Below, one piece after another: positions 24,937-34,178 of a stretch of 64,000 nucleotides of DNA (its first letter is position 1; each line of letters opens with the position of its first letter). The stretch comes from Hungatella sp. UBA4396 (GTDB taxonomy: Bacteria; Bacillota; Clostridia; Lachnospirales; Lachnospiraceae): contig DGRE01000045.1 of assembly GCA_002389905.1 (NCBI GenBank), positions 127,223 through 191,222 of the forward strand. The letters are read 5' to 3'. The position numbers and the translations under genes were made by a program. The notes under the pieces are model-generated. The model did no database searches and was not told the DNA's origin. It saw only the letters and a program-made list of their open reading frames with translations.

Positions 24937-25766
24937 AACGGATTAATCGCAATCAAATTGCAATCATGAATATTCAGTATAAATATTTTCCCCTGACCCG
25001 TTTTTTAGATGATGCAGTTGCAAATGGCGTGAAAAATATTGAATTGTGGGGAGCAGAACCCCATTTTCACCTGGAGGATATGACCTATGGGGAAATATCC
25101 GCAATACGCCGGGAGATCGAAAGCAGGAATTTGAAACTGGTCTGTTTTACACCGGAACAGTGCGTATATCCTGTCAATCTGGCGGCACCGTCTTTGGCGG
25201 CAAGGAGGAGAAGCATACGGTTTTTTGAGGACAGCATCAGGGCGGCAGGAGAGCTTGGCTGCAATAAGGTTCTTGTTACGTCAGGCACCGGATATTTTGA
25301 CGGAAGCAATTATGACGACGCCTGGAACCGGTCGGCAGAGAACCTGCACGGTTTGGGAGAGCTTGCTAAGCATTACGGGGTGACATTGGCTCTGGAGGTG
25401 CTCAGACATGATGAGAGCAATCTGGTGTATGATTTACCCACCTTAAAGAACATACTTCAGGAATTGAATCACGACTCCATAGGAGGAATGATTGATACCA
25501 TACCCATGGCCCTTGCAGGAGAGCATCCGGCCCAGTATTTAGAGGCTTTGGGGGAAAAGCTGGTCCATGTCCATTTCATTGACGGAGAGCCCAGGGGGCA
25601 TTTGGCCTGGGGAGATGGAGTGCTTGATATGGAACAGTATTTAACAGAGTTTGATGACTTAGGATACCAGGGGTATTTGTCTCTGGAAATTACAGACGGA
25701 AGATATTTTATGAATCCCACCAAATCTGTGGAGCAGAGCATCCACCGTTTGTATTCTGTATTATAG
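24933..25766 (+). CDS. frlC: Sugar isomerase/epimerase TIM-barrel protein, FrlC-like
   Basis: This 277-aa AP-endonuclease-2-type TIM barrel shares the sequence pattern of E. coli FrlC (fructoselysine 3-epimerase): GVKNIELWGAEPHFH and CFTPEQCVYPVN match its GIEIWGGRPH and GYTPETNGYP segments. LALEVLRHDESN, GGMIDTIPM and LVHVHFIDGE carry the expected Glu, Asp and His metal ligands. It would convert an epimeric fructosamine to the form used by the kinase and deglycase. It overlaps the GntR gene by 4 bp, and a terminator follows. Confidence 0.82.
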   Translation: MKRINRNQIAIMNIQYKYFPLTRFLDDAVANGVKNIELWGAEPHFHLEDMTYGEISAIRREIESRNLKLVCFTPEQCVYPVNLAAPSLAARRRSIRFFEDSIRAAGELGCNKVLVTSGTGYFDGSNYDDAWNRSAENLHGLGELAKHYGVTLALEVLRHDESNLVYDLPTLKNILQELNHDSIGGMIDTIPMALAGEHPAQYLEALGEKLVHVHFIDGEPRGHLAWGDGVLDMEQYLTEFDDLGYQGYLSLEITDGRYFMNPTKSVEQSIHRLYSVL

Positions 25767-25782
25767 AACATGTTACATCGTG

Positions 25783-25814
25783 GCTGCTGCACTGACTGGT
25801 GCGGCAGCTTTTTT
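25783..25814 (+). terminator. Intrinsic terminator after frlC-like gene
   Basis: A 10-bp stem (25783-25792 with 25799-25808, one G-U) has loop TGACTG and is followed by six Ts. It splits the cluster into two transcripts. Confidence 0.88.
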
Positions 25815-25872
25815 CATCCGGAACTATGGAGTATATTTTATATAAAAATAATAAAATATATTAATACAAGAC

Positions 25873-25931
25873 TTGATTAATTGTGGCAAATGTGATATAA
25901 CAATATAGAACAATATAAAATAACAATATAT
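25873..25931 (+). promoter_or_regulatory. Promoter with three ACAATATA repeats before the kinase gene
   Basis: TTGATT (25873-25878), 17 nt, TATAAC (25896-25901). AACAATATA occurs three times at 25899, 25909 and 25922; the last is an exact ACAATATAT (25923-25931). The repeats begin at the -10 element and cover the start site, a repressor arrangement. Confidence 0.72.
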
Positions 25932-25949
25932 ATAAACACGGGGGAACTT

Positions 25950-26876
25950 ATGATCAAAGTATTAGGGATTGGAGATAATGTATGTGATAAATATCTTCAT
26001 ACGAAAACAATTTATCCAGGTGGAAATGCCTTGAACATTGCAGTTTTCGGAAAATTATTCGGCACCCAGGCAGCATATCTGGGAACCTTCGGCGACGATG
26101 AAGTGGGACAGCACGTATATTCTGTGGTAAAGGAACTGGAAATTGACATATCCCACTGCAGGATGGAAGAAGGGGAAAACGGCTGTGCCAGAGTTATGCT
26201 GATAGATGGAGACCGGGTATTTCTCAAGGGAAACAGGGGAGGCATTTCCAGAATCAAGCCTCCGGTTCTCACGAAAATTGATGAACAGTACATATCAGGT
26301 TTTGATTTGATCCATACCAGCATTCACAGCTTTATGGAACAGGAGCTTCCGAAAATCAGACAAGCCGCCGGCTTTGTTTCCATGGACTTTTCCGACCGGT
26401 ACGACGAGGCATATTTGAAACTATGCTGTCCCCATATTGACTGCGCTGAGATTTCCTGCGGCGATATGGAAGAGGGAGAAATTCAAAAGACCATGAATCA
26501 AATGATGGAATTTGGCTGCAGGCATATGGTAATCGCCACAAGAGGCTCCAAGGGGGCCATTGTAATGGCGGACGGAAAGATATATGAACAATCTCCCTGT
26601 CTGGTTAAGGCCAGAGATACCATGGGGGCGGGAGATTCCTTCATCGCCTGTTTTCTCATTCACTATCTGGAAGGAATGAAATCAGCCGTTGATTTCAGTT
26701 CCCAGTCAGGCAGCAGAGGAATCGTTACAGCAGAGGAATTTAAGGATATGTTAATTCGAATCAGTCTTTACCGTGCAGCGGTATTTTCATCTAAACAGTG
26801 CCAGCGGGATGGGTCCTTTGGATTTGGAAAAGAAATCGAACTGACGGAGGAAGATTTGAGGGTGATGAATATGTAA
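25950..26876 (+). CDS. frlD: PfkB-family fructosamine kinase, FrlD-like
   Basis: This 308-aa ribokinase/PfkB-fold enzyme begins with VLGIGDNVCDKYLHTKTIYP and GGNALNIAVFGKLFG, matching E. coli FrlD (fructoselysine 6-kinase). The PfkB signature DTMGAGDSFIACFL (about residues 224-237) carries the catalytic Asp and anion hole. Compared with FrlD it has an extra stretch of about 45 residues near the C-terminus. It would phosphorylate the imported Amadori compound for the FrlB-like deglycases. GGGGGAA precedes the ATG; it heads the kinase-importer transcript. Confidence 0.85.
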   Translation: MIKVLGIGDNVCDKYLHTKTIYPGGNALNIAVFGKLFGTQAAYLGTFGDDEVGQHVYSVVKELEIDISHCRMEEGENGCARVMLIDGDRVFLKGNRGGISRIKPPVLTKIDEQYISGFDLIHTSIHSFMEQELPKIRQAAGFVSMDFSDRYDEAYLKLCCPHIDCAEISCGDMEEGEIQKTMNQMMEFGCRHMVIATRGSKGAIVMADGKIYEQSPCLVKARDTMGAGDSFIACFLIHYLEGMKSAVDFSSQSGSRGIVTAEEFKDMLIRISLYRAAVFSSKQCQRDGSFGFGKEIELTEEDLRVMNM

Positions 26877-26925
26877 AATATGTAACGGGTCCGGCAAAAG
26901 CAGGGCCTGGGGAAAGGAGATTATT

Positions 26926-28272
26926 ATGAAAAGAGGAGTATTAAAAAGGGTATTATGTGGGGGACTGGCCGCAGCAATGGTATTCTCTATGGCAGCATGC
27001 GGAGGAGGGACAGGAACCACGGCTGTCAATTCAACCGAAGAAAAAACCACTGAGGCAAAGGCCTCCGGGGAGCAGAAAGTGATTAAGTTCATGCACCGTT
27101 TTCCCGATGAACCTTATAACAGCTTTATTGAGTCCAAGCTTCATGAATACGAGGCCATGCATCCGGAAATCAAGTTTGAAATTACCAGCGCACAGAACCA
27201 GGAATATAAGGAAAAGATTAAAATAGTAGTAGGGGGAGACGACACTCCTGATATTTTCTTTAGCTGGGTGGGAGATTTTACGGAACGGTTTATCCGGGAA
27301 GACCTGATTCTGGATTTGACTCCTTATATGGAGGCTGATCAGGAGTGGAAGGATTCCTTAATTGAGTCTCAGATCGAACAGTACATAAATAAAGACGGAA
27401 TGCTTTACGGAATTCCTTTCCGTCTTGACTGCAAGCTGTTTTTCTATAACAGCAAGATCTTCGAAGAAAACAATATCCAAGTGCCGAAGACCTGGGATGA
27501 GTTTATGGCTGCCTGCGAAACACTGAAAGCAGCAGGAATCACCCCTATCGCATACGGCAATCAGGAGCCCTGGTCAGCTTCCCACTACATCGGAACCTTG
27601 AACCAGATATTTGTTCCCGATGACGTGAGAGCCAAGGACTATGATCCTGCCAGCGGTGAGTTTACTGATCCGGGCTATGTGGAAGCATTGGAGCATTATC
27701 AGTCCCTTCTTCCTTATATGACGGAAAATCCAAACGGAGTGAAGCCGGATATGGGAAGAACTAATTTTGTTATGGAAATGGCGGCTATGTATTATGCCGA
27801 GCTGATTGAAATTCCATATATCAAGCAGGATAATCCGGATATGAATTTTGGTATGTTTAACTTCCCCAAGGTGGAAGGTGCAAAAGGAAACCAGGATATT
27901 CTTACAGGCGTTCCGGAAGGCTTTGTAGTATCCTCCAAGACCCAGTATCCTGACGAGTGCGTGGAGTTTTTAAAGTGGTTCCTTGGCAAAGAAGTGGGAA
28001 CTCAGCAGTGCCAGGAAATCGGCTGGTTCAACGCTGCAAAGGGAACGACAGAAGGTCTGACAGACACCGCATTGCTGGACGGATATCAGGCGGTTATGGA
28101 TGCAAAGGCCATGAGTGCATGGCTGGATAACGCCCTGTATTCAACGGTTTGTGACGAATATCTGACAACCGTATCCGATTTAACAAACGGCGACATCACG
28201 CCGGAAGAGGCGATGGCAAAGATCCAGGTAAAAGCAAAAGAAGCACAGACGCTTGTCGGTACCGGAAAGTAA
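26926..28272 (+). CDS. ABC transporter substrate-binding lipoprotein (fructosamine cluster)
   Basis: The protein of 448 aa has a signal peptide with lipobox SMAAC (Cys25), a Thr/Glu-rich linker and a family 1 solute-binding domain (IKFMHRFPDEPYNSFIESKL; LFFYNSKIFEENNIQVPKTW). It probably binds fructosamines outside the membrane. AAAGGAG precedes the ATG, and the gene follows the kinase by 49 bp. Confidence 0.88.
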   Translation: MKRGVLKRVLCGGLAAAMVFSMAACGGGTGTTAVNSTEEKTTEAKASGEQKVIKFMHRFPDEPYNSFIESKLHEYEAMHPEIKFEITSAQNQEYKEKIKIVVGGDDTPDIFFSWVGDFTERFIREDLILDLTPYMEADQEWKDSLIESQIEQYINKDGMLYGIPFRLDCKLFFYNSKIFEENNIQVPKTWDEFMAACETLKAAGITPIAYGNQEPWSASHYIGTLNQIFVPDDVRAKDYDPASGEFTDPGYVEALEHYQSLLPYMTENPNGVKPDMGRTNFVMEMAAMYYAELIEIPYIKQDNPDMNFGMFNFPKVEGAKGNQDILTGVPEGFVVSSKTQYPDECVEFLKWFLGKEVGTQQCQEIGWFNAAKGTTEGLTDTALLDGYQAVMDAKAMSAWLDNALYSTVCDEYLTTVSDLTNGDITPEEAMAKIQVKAKEAQTLVGTGK

Positions 28273-28301
28273 AAGGATACAGCCAGAGTGGCGGTTTTGC
28301 A

Positions 28302-28330
28302 GGCAGGCTTTTGATTTTTAAAAGCCTGCC
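28302..28330 (+). promoter_or_regulatory. Intra-operon hairpin after the binding-protein gene
   Basis: GGCAGGCTTTT (28302-28312) and AAAAGCCTGCC (28320-28330) form a perfect 11-bp stem with loop GATTTTT and no downstream T run. It is placed as the 8793-8822 element is in the other sugar operon and likely tunes lipoprotein over permease expression. Confidence 0.65.
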
Positions 28331-28356
28331 TATATTTGAAGAAAGATGGTGAAGAT

Positions 28357-29229
28357 ATGAGAACAAAGAAACGTACACCGTATTTGTATATGCTGCCAGG
28401 AGTCTTGCTGGTTCTGTTTTTCGTTTATATTCCGGTTTTGATGAACATTGTATACAGTTTGTTCAGGCTGTCCTCTTATTCCGCCGGGCAGACATTTGTG
28501 GGGCTGAACAATTATAAAAGGTTTTTTGCGGATCAGGTTTTTCCCATTATGCTTAAGAATAATATAGCCTACTGCCTGATTTCCCTGCTGGTTCAGGTGG
28601 GCTTTGGAACCATACTGGCTCTGATCTTGGAAAGCAATGCAATCGGAGGCAGGGCAAAGAACTTTTTCCGGAATGTTTATTATATTCCGGCCCTGATTTC
28701 CTTAACTGCCGTGGGCCTGATGTTCACATTTATCTATGAGCCCAATATAGGCTTTATCAACAACTTATTAAAGGCGGTCAACCTTCCTGCAAGGGGCTGG
28801 CTTGGGGATTCCAAGCTGGCGATTTACTGTATCATAGCCATGAGCCAATGGCAGTTTACGGGATACATCACCCTTCTCATGGTGGTGGCCTTCCAGAACG
28901 TGCCCCAGGAATACATAGAGGCTGCCTCCATTGACGGCGCAGGCCCTTTTAAACGGGCAATCAGCATTATGATTCCCCAGGCCAAGGAACAGCTTCTCGT
29001 CTGTACCATTATCACCATCATCGGCGCATTTAAGCTTTATACGGAGGTATATGCCACCACCAGCGGCGGGCCGGGAAACAGCTCTCAGGTGCTGGGCCTG
29101 TTTTTATACCAGCAGGCATTTTTGCACGATGATTTGGGAATGGCGGCAGTGACAGGTGTTTTTATTTTCGTCATAACCGTGACCCTTTCGGTCATTCAGA
29201 TCAAGTTAACCAATTCCGGTAAAGATTAG
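28357..29229 (+). CDS. ABC transporter permease 1 (fructosamine cluster)
   Basis: This 290-aa six-helix permease starts at ATG 28357 (MRTKKRTPYLYMLPGVLLVL). An in-frame TTG 21 nt upstream is less likely. The EAA loop is EYIEAASIDGAGPFKRAISI. It belongs to the MalF/UgpA group and pairs with the permease at 29240, 10 bp downstream. Confidence 0.88.
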   Translation: MRTKKRTPYLYMLPGVLLVLFFVYIPVLMNIVYSLFRLSSYSAGQTFVGLNNYKRFFADQVFPIMLKNNIAYCLISLLVQVGFGTILALILESNAIGGRAKNFFRNVYYIPALISLTAVGLMFTFIYEPNIGFINNLLKAVNLPARGWLGDSKLAIYCIIAMSQWQFTGYITLLMVVAFQNVPQEYIEAASIDGAGPFKRAISIMIPQAKEQLLVCTIITIIGAFKLYTEVYATTSGGPGNSSQVLGLFLYQQAFLHDDLGMAAVTGVFIFVITVTLSVIQIKLTNSGKD

Positions 29230-29239
29230 GAGGTGGACT

Positions 29240-30061
29240 ATGAAAAAGACTGTTACAAAGGTGGTCTTAAACCTGCTGTGCATTGTCATGTGCATCATAA
29301 TCGTTGCCCCTCTTGGGTGGATTATCTTAAACTCCCTGAAAACAAACCAGGAACTGTTTAAAAATTCCCTGGCTCTGCCGGGAATCTGGAAGTTTGATAA
29401 TTACATCAAAGCCTGGAAAATGGGACTTTACCGGTATTTTGGAAACTCCCTTTTAGTCAGCAGCATATCGCTCATAGGGATTCTCTCTGTCTCCTCGTTT
29501 CTGGCCTATGGGCTGACCCGGTTCAGGGCCAGGGGGAGCAGTATTATCTTTATTATAGTGTTGGGAGGAATGGCCCTTTCGGAGCAGATCGCTCTGGTGC
29601 CCTTGTATAAGATTCTCAAGGCATTGAAGATTTACAATACATATGCTGCGGTAATTCTTCCATATATTGCATTCCGTATCCCTTTTACTGTTTTTCTCAT
29701 GAGGGCGTATTTTATATCCATTCCCGTGGAGCTGGAGGAAGCTGCCGTAGTGGATGGGTACAACAGCCTTCAGATTTTCGCCAAAATCATTATGCCCATC
29801 AGCAAGCCTATATTCGCTTCCTGTGCCATTGTAAACCTCAACTTCGTATGGAATGAATTCCTGTTTGCCAATGTGTTTTTAAATAACAAAAAGATTCAGA
29901 CCATTCCCATCGGCCTGATGACATTTAAAGGGGATTTGAAGATTGACTATACAACTACCCTGGCAGGGCTTGTCATCGCCTCGCTGCCATTGATCATTTT
30001 ATTCATCTGCATGTCCAGGCAGTTTGTAAGGGGACTTACCAGCGGAGCGGTCAAGGGGTGA
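29240..30061 (+). CDS. ABC transporter permease 2 (fructosamine cluster)
   Basis: This 273-aa MalG-type permease has a first helix near residues 10-28, an EAA loop (ELEEAAVVDGYNSLQIFAKI) and the common C-terminus LTSGAVKG. GGAGGTGG precedes the ATG. As in the sulfatase operon, no ATP-binding subunit is encoded next to it, so a shared ATPase is expected. Confidence 0.9.
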   Translation: MKKTVTKVVLNLLCIVMCIIIVAPLGWIILNSLKTNQELFKNSLALPGIWKFDNYIKAWKMGLYRYFGNSLLVSSISLIGILSVSSFLAYGLTRFRARGSSIIFIIVLGGMALSEQIALVPLYKILKALKIYNTYAAVILPYIAFRIPFTVFLMRAYFISIPVELEEAAVVDGYNSLQIFAKIIMPISKPIFASCAIVNLNFVWNEFLFANVFLNNKKIQTIPIGLMTFKGDLKIDYTTTLAGLVIASLPLIILFICMSRQFVRGLTSGAVKG

Positions 30062-30123
30062 CCGGGGAATTGCGCTTTTATATGAATTATGATAAACTGT
30101 CAGAAACAGGAGGTAGCTGCATT

Positions 30124-31035
30124 GTGGATGACAGAAAAGAAGCGTGGAAAACATTTTCAAGAATCGGAGGCGGGTATGCAATATTTTTGCTTGTGACATT
30201 TACCCTTCAGGTTCAGATGAGTATATTGACAGCAGTGCTGTTTCGTTTTGGGATAGATATAACCTTTAAGGACTGGTATGTGCCGGCCTCTTCCCTGGCT
30301 GTTTACTGCCTGGGCGGAGGGCTCACCTACCTGGTTGTAAGGGATATGCCGATTTTTAAGGGCCGGGAAGAAAAGGCCGGAGTTAAAATGCTGACAGCCG
30401 GTTTTTTCGTCTGTATCAGCGCATTATTTTTCGGAAATCTGATCAGTCTGGGGCTGATGAGTATGGTTTCTGCCATTTCAGGCAAACCTATGGTCAATCC
30501 CCTTTCAGAGGTTCTGGAAAATTTAAGCGGCTGGTCCATCCTTATCACCATGGTGGTCATGGCCCCGGTGTTTGAGGAAATTCTTTACCGGAAGGTGCTC
30601 ATCGGCAGAATCCGCCAGTATGGGGATAAGGCAGCTATTCTGTTGTCCAGCTTTGTCTTCGGGCTGAGCCACGGCAACTTTTACCAGTTCTTTTATGCCT
30701 TTGGAATCGGGCTGGTTTTCGGGTATATTTATATCAGGACGGGAAAGCTTCGCTATACTATTGTGTTTCATATGGTAATTAATTTTATGGGGTCCTATGT
30801 GGCCCTTCATGCGGTAAGTTCTTTATGGCTTTCAGCTCTTTATTCCCTGTTTATCCTGGGAGGGGCGGCGGTGGGAACGGTTCTGTTTTTTATCATCCGC
30901 AAAAAACTTCGCCTGGAGCCTGGAATAAGGGAAATCTGGGGAAGGGGCGGCTTTCGCGTCATGTTTTTAAATCTGGGAATGGTGATATTTTTCCTGACGG
31001 CAGCGGCGGCTTTCCTTATTTCGGAGATTTCGTAA
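30124..31035 (+). CDS. CPBP (CAAX/bacteriocin-processing) intramembrane metalloprotease
   Basis: This roughly 303-aa polytopic membrane protein carries the CPBP motifs FEEILYR (EExxxR) and GLSHGNFYQF (second catalytic His). GTG 30124 is preferred because AGGAGG (30108-30113) lies 10 nt upstream. An earlier GTG at 30058 would overlap the permease stop by 4 bp and give a 325-aa form. It may mature or degrade a membrane peptide. A link to sugar uptake is not evident; it is probably only co-transcribed with the importer. Confidence 0.8.
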   Translation: MDDRKEAWKTFSRIGGGYAIFLLVTFTLQVQMSILTAVLFRFGIDITFKDWYVPASSLAVYCLGGGLTYLVVRDMPIFKGREEKAGVKMLTAGFFVCISALFFGNLISLGLMSMVSAISGKPMVNPLSEVLENLSGWSILITMVVMAPVFEEILYRKVLIGRIRQYGDKAAILLSSFVFGLSHGNFYQFFYAFGIGLVFGYIYIRTGKLRYTIVFHMVINFMGSYVALHAVSSLWLSALYSLFILGGAAVGTVLFFIIRKKLRLEPGIREIWGRGGFRVMFLNLGMVIFFLTAAAAFLISEIS

Positions 31036-31042
31036 AATGCAG

Positions 31043-31071
31043 TTGACACTTTTCGCCAATTATGTTACATT
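31043..31071 (+). promoter_or_regulatory. Promoter of the leuS T-box transcript
   Basis: TTGACA (31043-31048), 17 nt, TACATT (31066-31071), directly after the protease gene. Confidence 0.88.
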
Positions 31072-31077
31072 TGGATT

Positions 31078-31366
31078 TAGCAAAAATACGTTGAAGAGGA
31101 ATAGTAAGCGGTCTGAAACATGCAGAGAGCCGGCGGCTGGTGAAAGCCGGTTGGGAAGGATGGCTGAACTCGCCTTTGAGTAGCGTGCTGAAGGAAAGAA
31201 GACTTTCTGTGTAGGCATCGCCGGCATCCTGGCCGTTACAGCGGGCGGATATGTTTTTTCGGCATATCCAGCGAGAGCATACACATTGTATGAAATAGAG
31301 TGGTACCACGCGGTATATCCTGCGTCTCTATGCTGTCCTATGGTGATGGCTTGAGGCGCTTTTTTA
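31078..31366 (+). ncRNA. T-box leader of leuS (specifier CUC, Leu)
   Basis: T-box TGGTACCACGCGG lies at 31301-31313. Stem I marks are AGTAAGC, CAGAGAGCCGGCGG and GCTGAA followed by the specifier CTC (31169-31171), a leucine codon that fits the leuS gene downstream. A terminator stem GCGTCTC/GAGGCGC (31322-31328/31353-31359) runs into six Ts. Uncharged tRNA-Leu would relieve termination. The specifier position agrees with the Trp leader at 2011-2296. Confidence 0.95.
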
Positions 31367-31470
31367 TATTATAAGAAGTGCATTCTATGATATAAAAACA
31401 CGACTTGAGGATCGCACTGCAGTATTTGAAACAGGGGAAATCCCTTTCACAGAAGGAGGAAAATTTTATT

Positions 31471-33885
31471 ATGGCAGCATCATACAATCACAGTGCCATT
31501 GAAAAGAAATGGCGTGAGAACTGGGAAAAGAATCCCATTAATGTGGACGACGGAACAAAACCAAAATATTACTGTCTGGACATGTTCCCATATCCGTCAG
31601 GAAGCGGTCTTCACGTTGGACACTGGAGAGGCTATGTCATCTCTGATGTCTGGAGCCGGTATCAGATTTTAAAGGGGAATTACGTCATTCACCCTATGGG
31701 CTGGGATGCCTTCGGACTTCCGGCAGAAAATTATGCCATTAAGATGGGCGTTCATCCTGCCAAGTCCACAGCAGAAAATGTATCTAACATCAAGCGCCAG
31801 ATCAATGAAATCGCAGCCATTTATGACTGGGATATGGAAGTCAACACCACAGATCCGGGCTTTTACAAATGGACCCAGTGGATTTTTGTGCAGATGTTTA
31901 AAAAGGGCCTGGCTTATGAGAAGGAATTCCCCATCAACTGGTGTCCTTCCTGTAAAACAGGACTGGCAAACGAAGAAGTGGTAAACGGAAGCTGCGAGCG
32001 CTGCGGCACTGCGGTTACAAAGAAGAATTTAAGACAGTGGATGCTGAAAATCACAGCTTATGCTGACCGTTTATTAAATGACCTTGATAAGCTGGACTGG
32101 CCGGAAAAGGTTAAAAAGATGCAGTCTGAGTGGATTGGAAAATCCTACGGCGCGGAAGTAGACTTTAAGGTAGACGGAAGAGAAGAGGCTATTACCGTTT
32201 ACACCACAAGACCTGACACCTTGTACGGCGCAACCTTTATGGTTCTGGCACCGGAACACGCCCTTGCAGCAGGACTTGCCACTCCTGAGAATAAGGAAGC
32301 AGTTGAAACGTATATTTACGATGCTTCCATGAAATCTAACGTGGACCGCCTTCAGGATAAGGAGAAAACAGGCGTATTTACAGGAAGCTATGCAATCAAT
32401 CCTTTAAACGGAGCAAAGGTTCCCATCTGGCTTTCTGACTACGTTCTTGCCGATTACGGTACAGGAGCCATCATGTGTGTGCCTGCCCACGATGACAGGG
32501 ACTTTGAGTTTGCAAAGAAATTCAACATCCCCATTGTCCAGGTTATTTCAAAGGATGGAATAGAAATAGAAGATATGACCGAGGCCTATACCGAGGCCAG
32601 CGGAATCATGATAAACTCCGGAGAATGGAATGGCATGGAGTCTTCTGTTTTGAAAAAAGAAGCTCCTGCCATGATCGAGGAGAGAGGCCTTGGAAAGAAG
32701 ACCGTTAACTTCAAGCTGCGTGACTGGGTATTTTCCAGACAGCGTTACTGGGGTGAGCCTATTCCTATTATCCACTGTCCTCACTGCGGAAATGTTCCCG
32801 TTCCAGAGGATCAGCTTCCTCTTACTCTGCCTGAGGTAGAAAGCTACCAGCCAACAGGCACCGGTGAATCTCCTCTGGCAGACATTGAAGAGTGGGTTAA
32901 CACCACCTGTCCGGTGTGCGGCGCTGCTGCAAAGAGAGAGACCAACACCATGCCTCAGTGGGCCGGCTCCTCCTGGTATTTCCTCCGCTACGTGGACAGC
33001 CACAATGACAAGGAGCTGGTATCCAGGGAAAAGGCTGATAAATACCTTCCGGTGGATATGTATATCGGCGGCGTGGAGCATGCGGTGCTTCACCTTCTGT
33101 ACTCCCGCTTCTATACCAAGTTTTTAAACGACATCGGCGTTGTGGACTTTGACGAGCCGTTTACCAAGCTGTTCAATCAGGGTATGATCACCGGAAAGAA
33201 CGGAATCAAGATGAGCAAGTCCAAGGGAAATGTGGTTTCTCCTGATGAGCTGGTGCGGGATTACGGCTGTGATTCCCTCCGTATGTATGAGCTTTTCGTA
33301 GGACCGCCGGAGCTGGATGCAGAGTGGGATGACAGGGGAATTGAAGGCGTCAGCCGTTTCTTAAGCCGTTTCTGGAATCTGGCGGCAGAGAGCTGCGGAA
33401 AGGAAATTGAGCCTGACAAGGAGATGCTCCGCCTGCGCAATAAGCTGATCTTTGATATTGACCAGCGTTTTAACCAGTTTAACTTAAATACGGTTATTTC
33501 CGGATTTATGGAGTATAACAACAAGCTGATTGACCTGGCTAAGAGGGCAGGAGGCATTGACAAGGAGACTTTAAAGACCTTTGTGATTCTTCTGGCACCC
33601 TTTGCTCCTCATATCGGAGAAGAGTTATGGCAGCAGCTTGGCGGCAGCGGTTCTGTGTTCCATGCCCAGTGGCCGGTATGCGATGAAGAAGCCATGAAGG
33701 ATGATGAAGTGGAAATCGCAGTCCAGGTAAACGGAAAAACCAGGGCAGTGGTAAAGCTTCCGGCAGATGTGTCAAAGGAAGATGCCATTGAAGCAGGAAA
33801 GGCCCTGATCCAGGATAAAATGACCGGAACCATTGTAAAAGAAATATACGTTCCAGGCAGAATTATCAACATTGTATGCAAATAA
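31471..33885 (+). CDS. leuS: Leucyl-tRNA synthetase
   Basis: This 804-aa class Ia synthetase starts at ATG 31471 behind AGAAGGAGG. The HIGH-type motif is GLHVGHWRGY, the zinc-like CxxC segments are WCPSCKTGL and CPHCGNVPV, an editing (CP1) domain includes TTRPDTLYGATFMVLAPEH, and the KMSKS motif is IKMSKSKGN. Length and domain order fit the bacterial enzyme. It charges tRNA-Leu and is controlled by its own T-box leader. Confidence 0.98.
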   Translation: MAASYNHSAIEKKWRENWEKNPINVDDGTKPKYYCLDMFPYPSGSGLHVGHWRGYVISDVWSRYQILKGNYVIHPMGWDAFGLPAENYAIKMGVHPAKSTAENVSNIKRQINEIAAIYDWDMEVNTTDPGFYKWTQWIFVQMFKKGLAYEKEFPINWCPSCKTGLANEEVVNGSCERCGTAVTKKNLRQWMLKITAYADRLLNDLDKLDWPEKVKKMQSEWIGKSYGAEVDFKVDGREEAITVYTTRPDTLYGATFMVLAPEHALAAGLATPENKEAVETYIYDASMKSNVDRLQDKEKTGVFTGSYAINPLNGAKVPIWLSDYVLADYGTGAIMCVPAHDDRDFEFAKKFNIPIVQVISKDGIEIEDMTEAYTEASGIMINSGEWNGMESSVLKKEAPAMIEERGLGKKTVNFKLRDWVFSRQRYWGEPIPIIHCPHCGNVPVPEDQLPLTLPEVESYQPTGTGESPLADIEEWVNTTCPVCGAAAKRETNTMPQWAGSSWYFLRYVDSHNDKELVSREKADKYLPVDMYIGGVEHAVLHLLYSRFYTKFLNDIGVVDFDEPFTKLFNQGMITGKNGIKMSKSKGNVVSPDELVRDYGCDSLRMYELFVGPPELDAEWDDRGIEGVSRFLSRFWNLAAESCGKEIEPDKEMLRLRNKLIFDIDQRFNQFNLNTVISGFMEYNNKLIDLAKRAGGIDKETLKTFVILLAPFAPHIGEELWQQLGGSGSVFHAQWPVCDEEAMKDDEVEIAVQVNGKTRAVVKLPADVSKEDAIEAGKALIQDKMTGTIVKEIYVPGRIINIVCK

Positions 33886-33965
33886 TCAGAAGTAAGTTTC
33901 AACAAACATTTACCTAAAAAATTTTTAGATTTAGTAAAAAACCACAGTAATAATAACGTAAAAAG

Positions 33966-34009
33966 GTGCTTAAATCGGGTGTTTAACCCCGGTTAAGGCA
34001 CTTTTTTTT
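33966..34009 (+). terminator. Intrinsic terminator after leuS
   Basis: GTGCTTAAATCGGG (33966-33979) pairs with CCCGGTTAAGGCAC (33988-34001) with two G-U pairs and one mismatch, followed by eight Ts. Confidence 0.88.
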
Positions 34010-34072
34010 GTGCTGAGCTTTGAGGAAATAAGAGCATTTCAGGAAAAAATATGGTAAAAGTGTAAAAAGAAG

Positions 34073-34101
34073 TTGCGCAAATAAAAAAAAGACTATACAA
34101 T
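34073..34101 (+). promoter_or_regulatory. Promoter of the nucleobase permease
   Basis: TTGCGC (34073-34078), 17 nt, TACAAT (34096-34101). A second TTGACA at 34102-34107 lacks a good -10 at the right distance. The leader that follows is about 130 nt and contains two tiny ORFs. Confidence 0.65.
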
Positions 34102-34148
34102 TTGACAAATATGTTGTATTATATACCTATGTCTTCAAAAGGAGCGTG

Positions 34149-34178
34149 ATGAGTATCGACAAGAGGATCAAAGCATGA
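34149..34178 (+). CDS. Candidate 9-aa leader peptide
   Basis: ATG 34149 behind AAAAGGAG encodes MSIDKRIKA, ending TGA 34178. It overlaps the next tiny ORF by 4 bp (ATGA). The strong ribosome binding site is the main evidence; the product, if made, may serve as a leader for permease expression. Confidence 0.3.
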   Translation: MSIDKRIKA

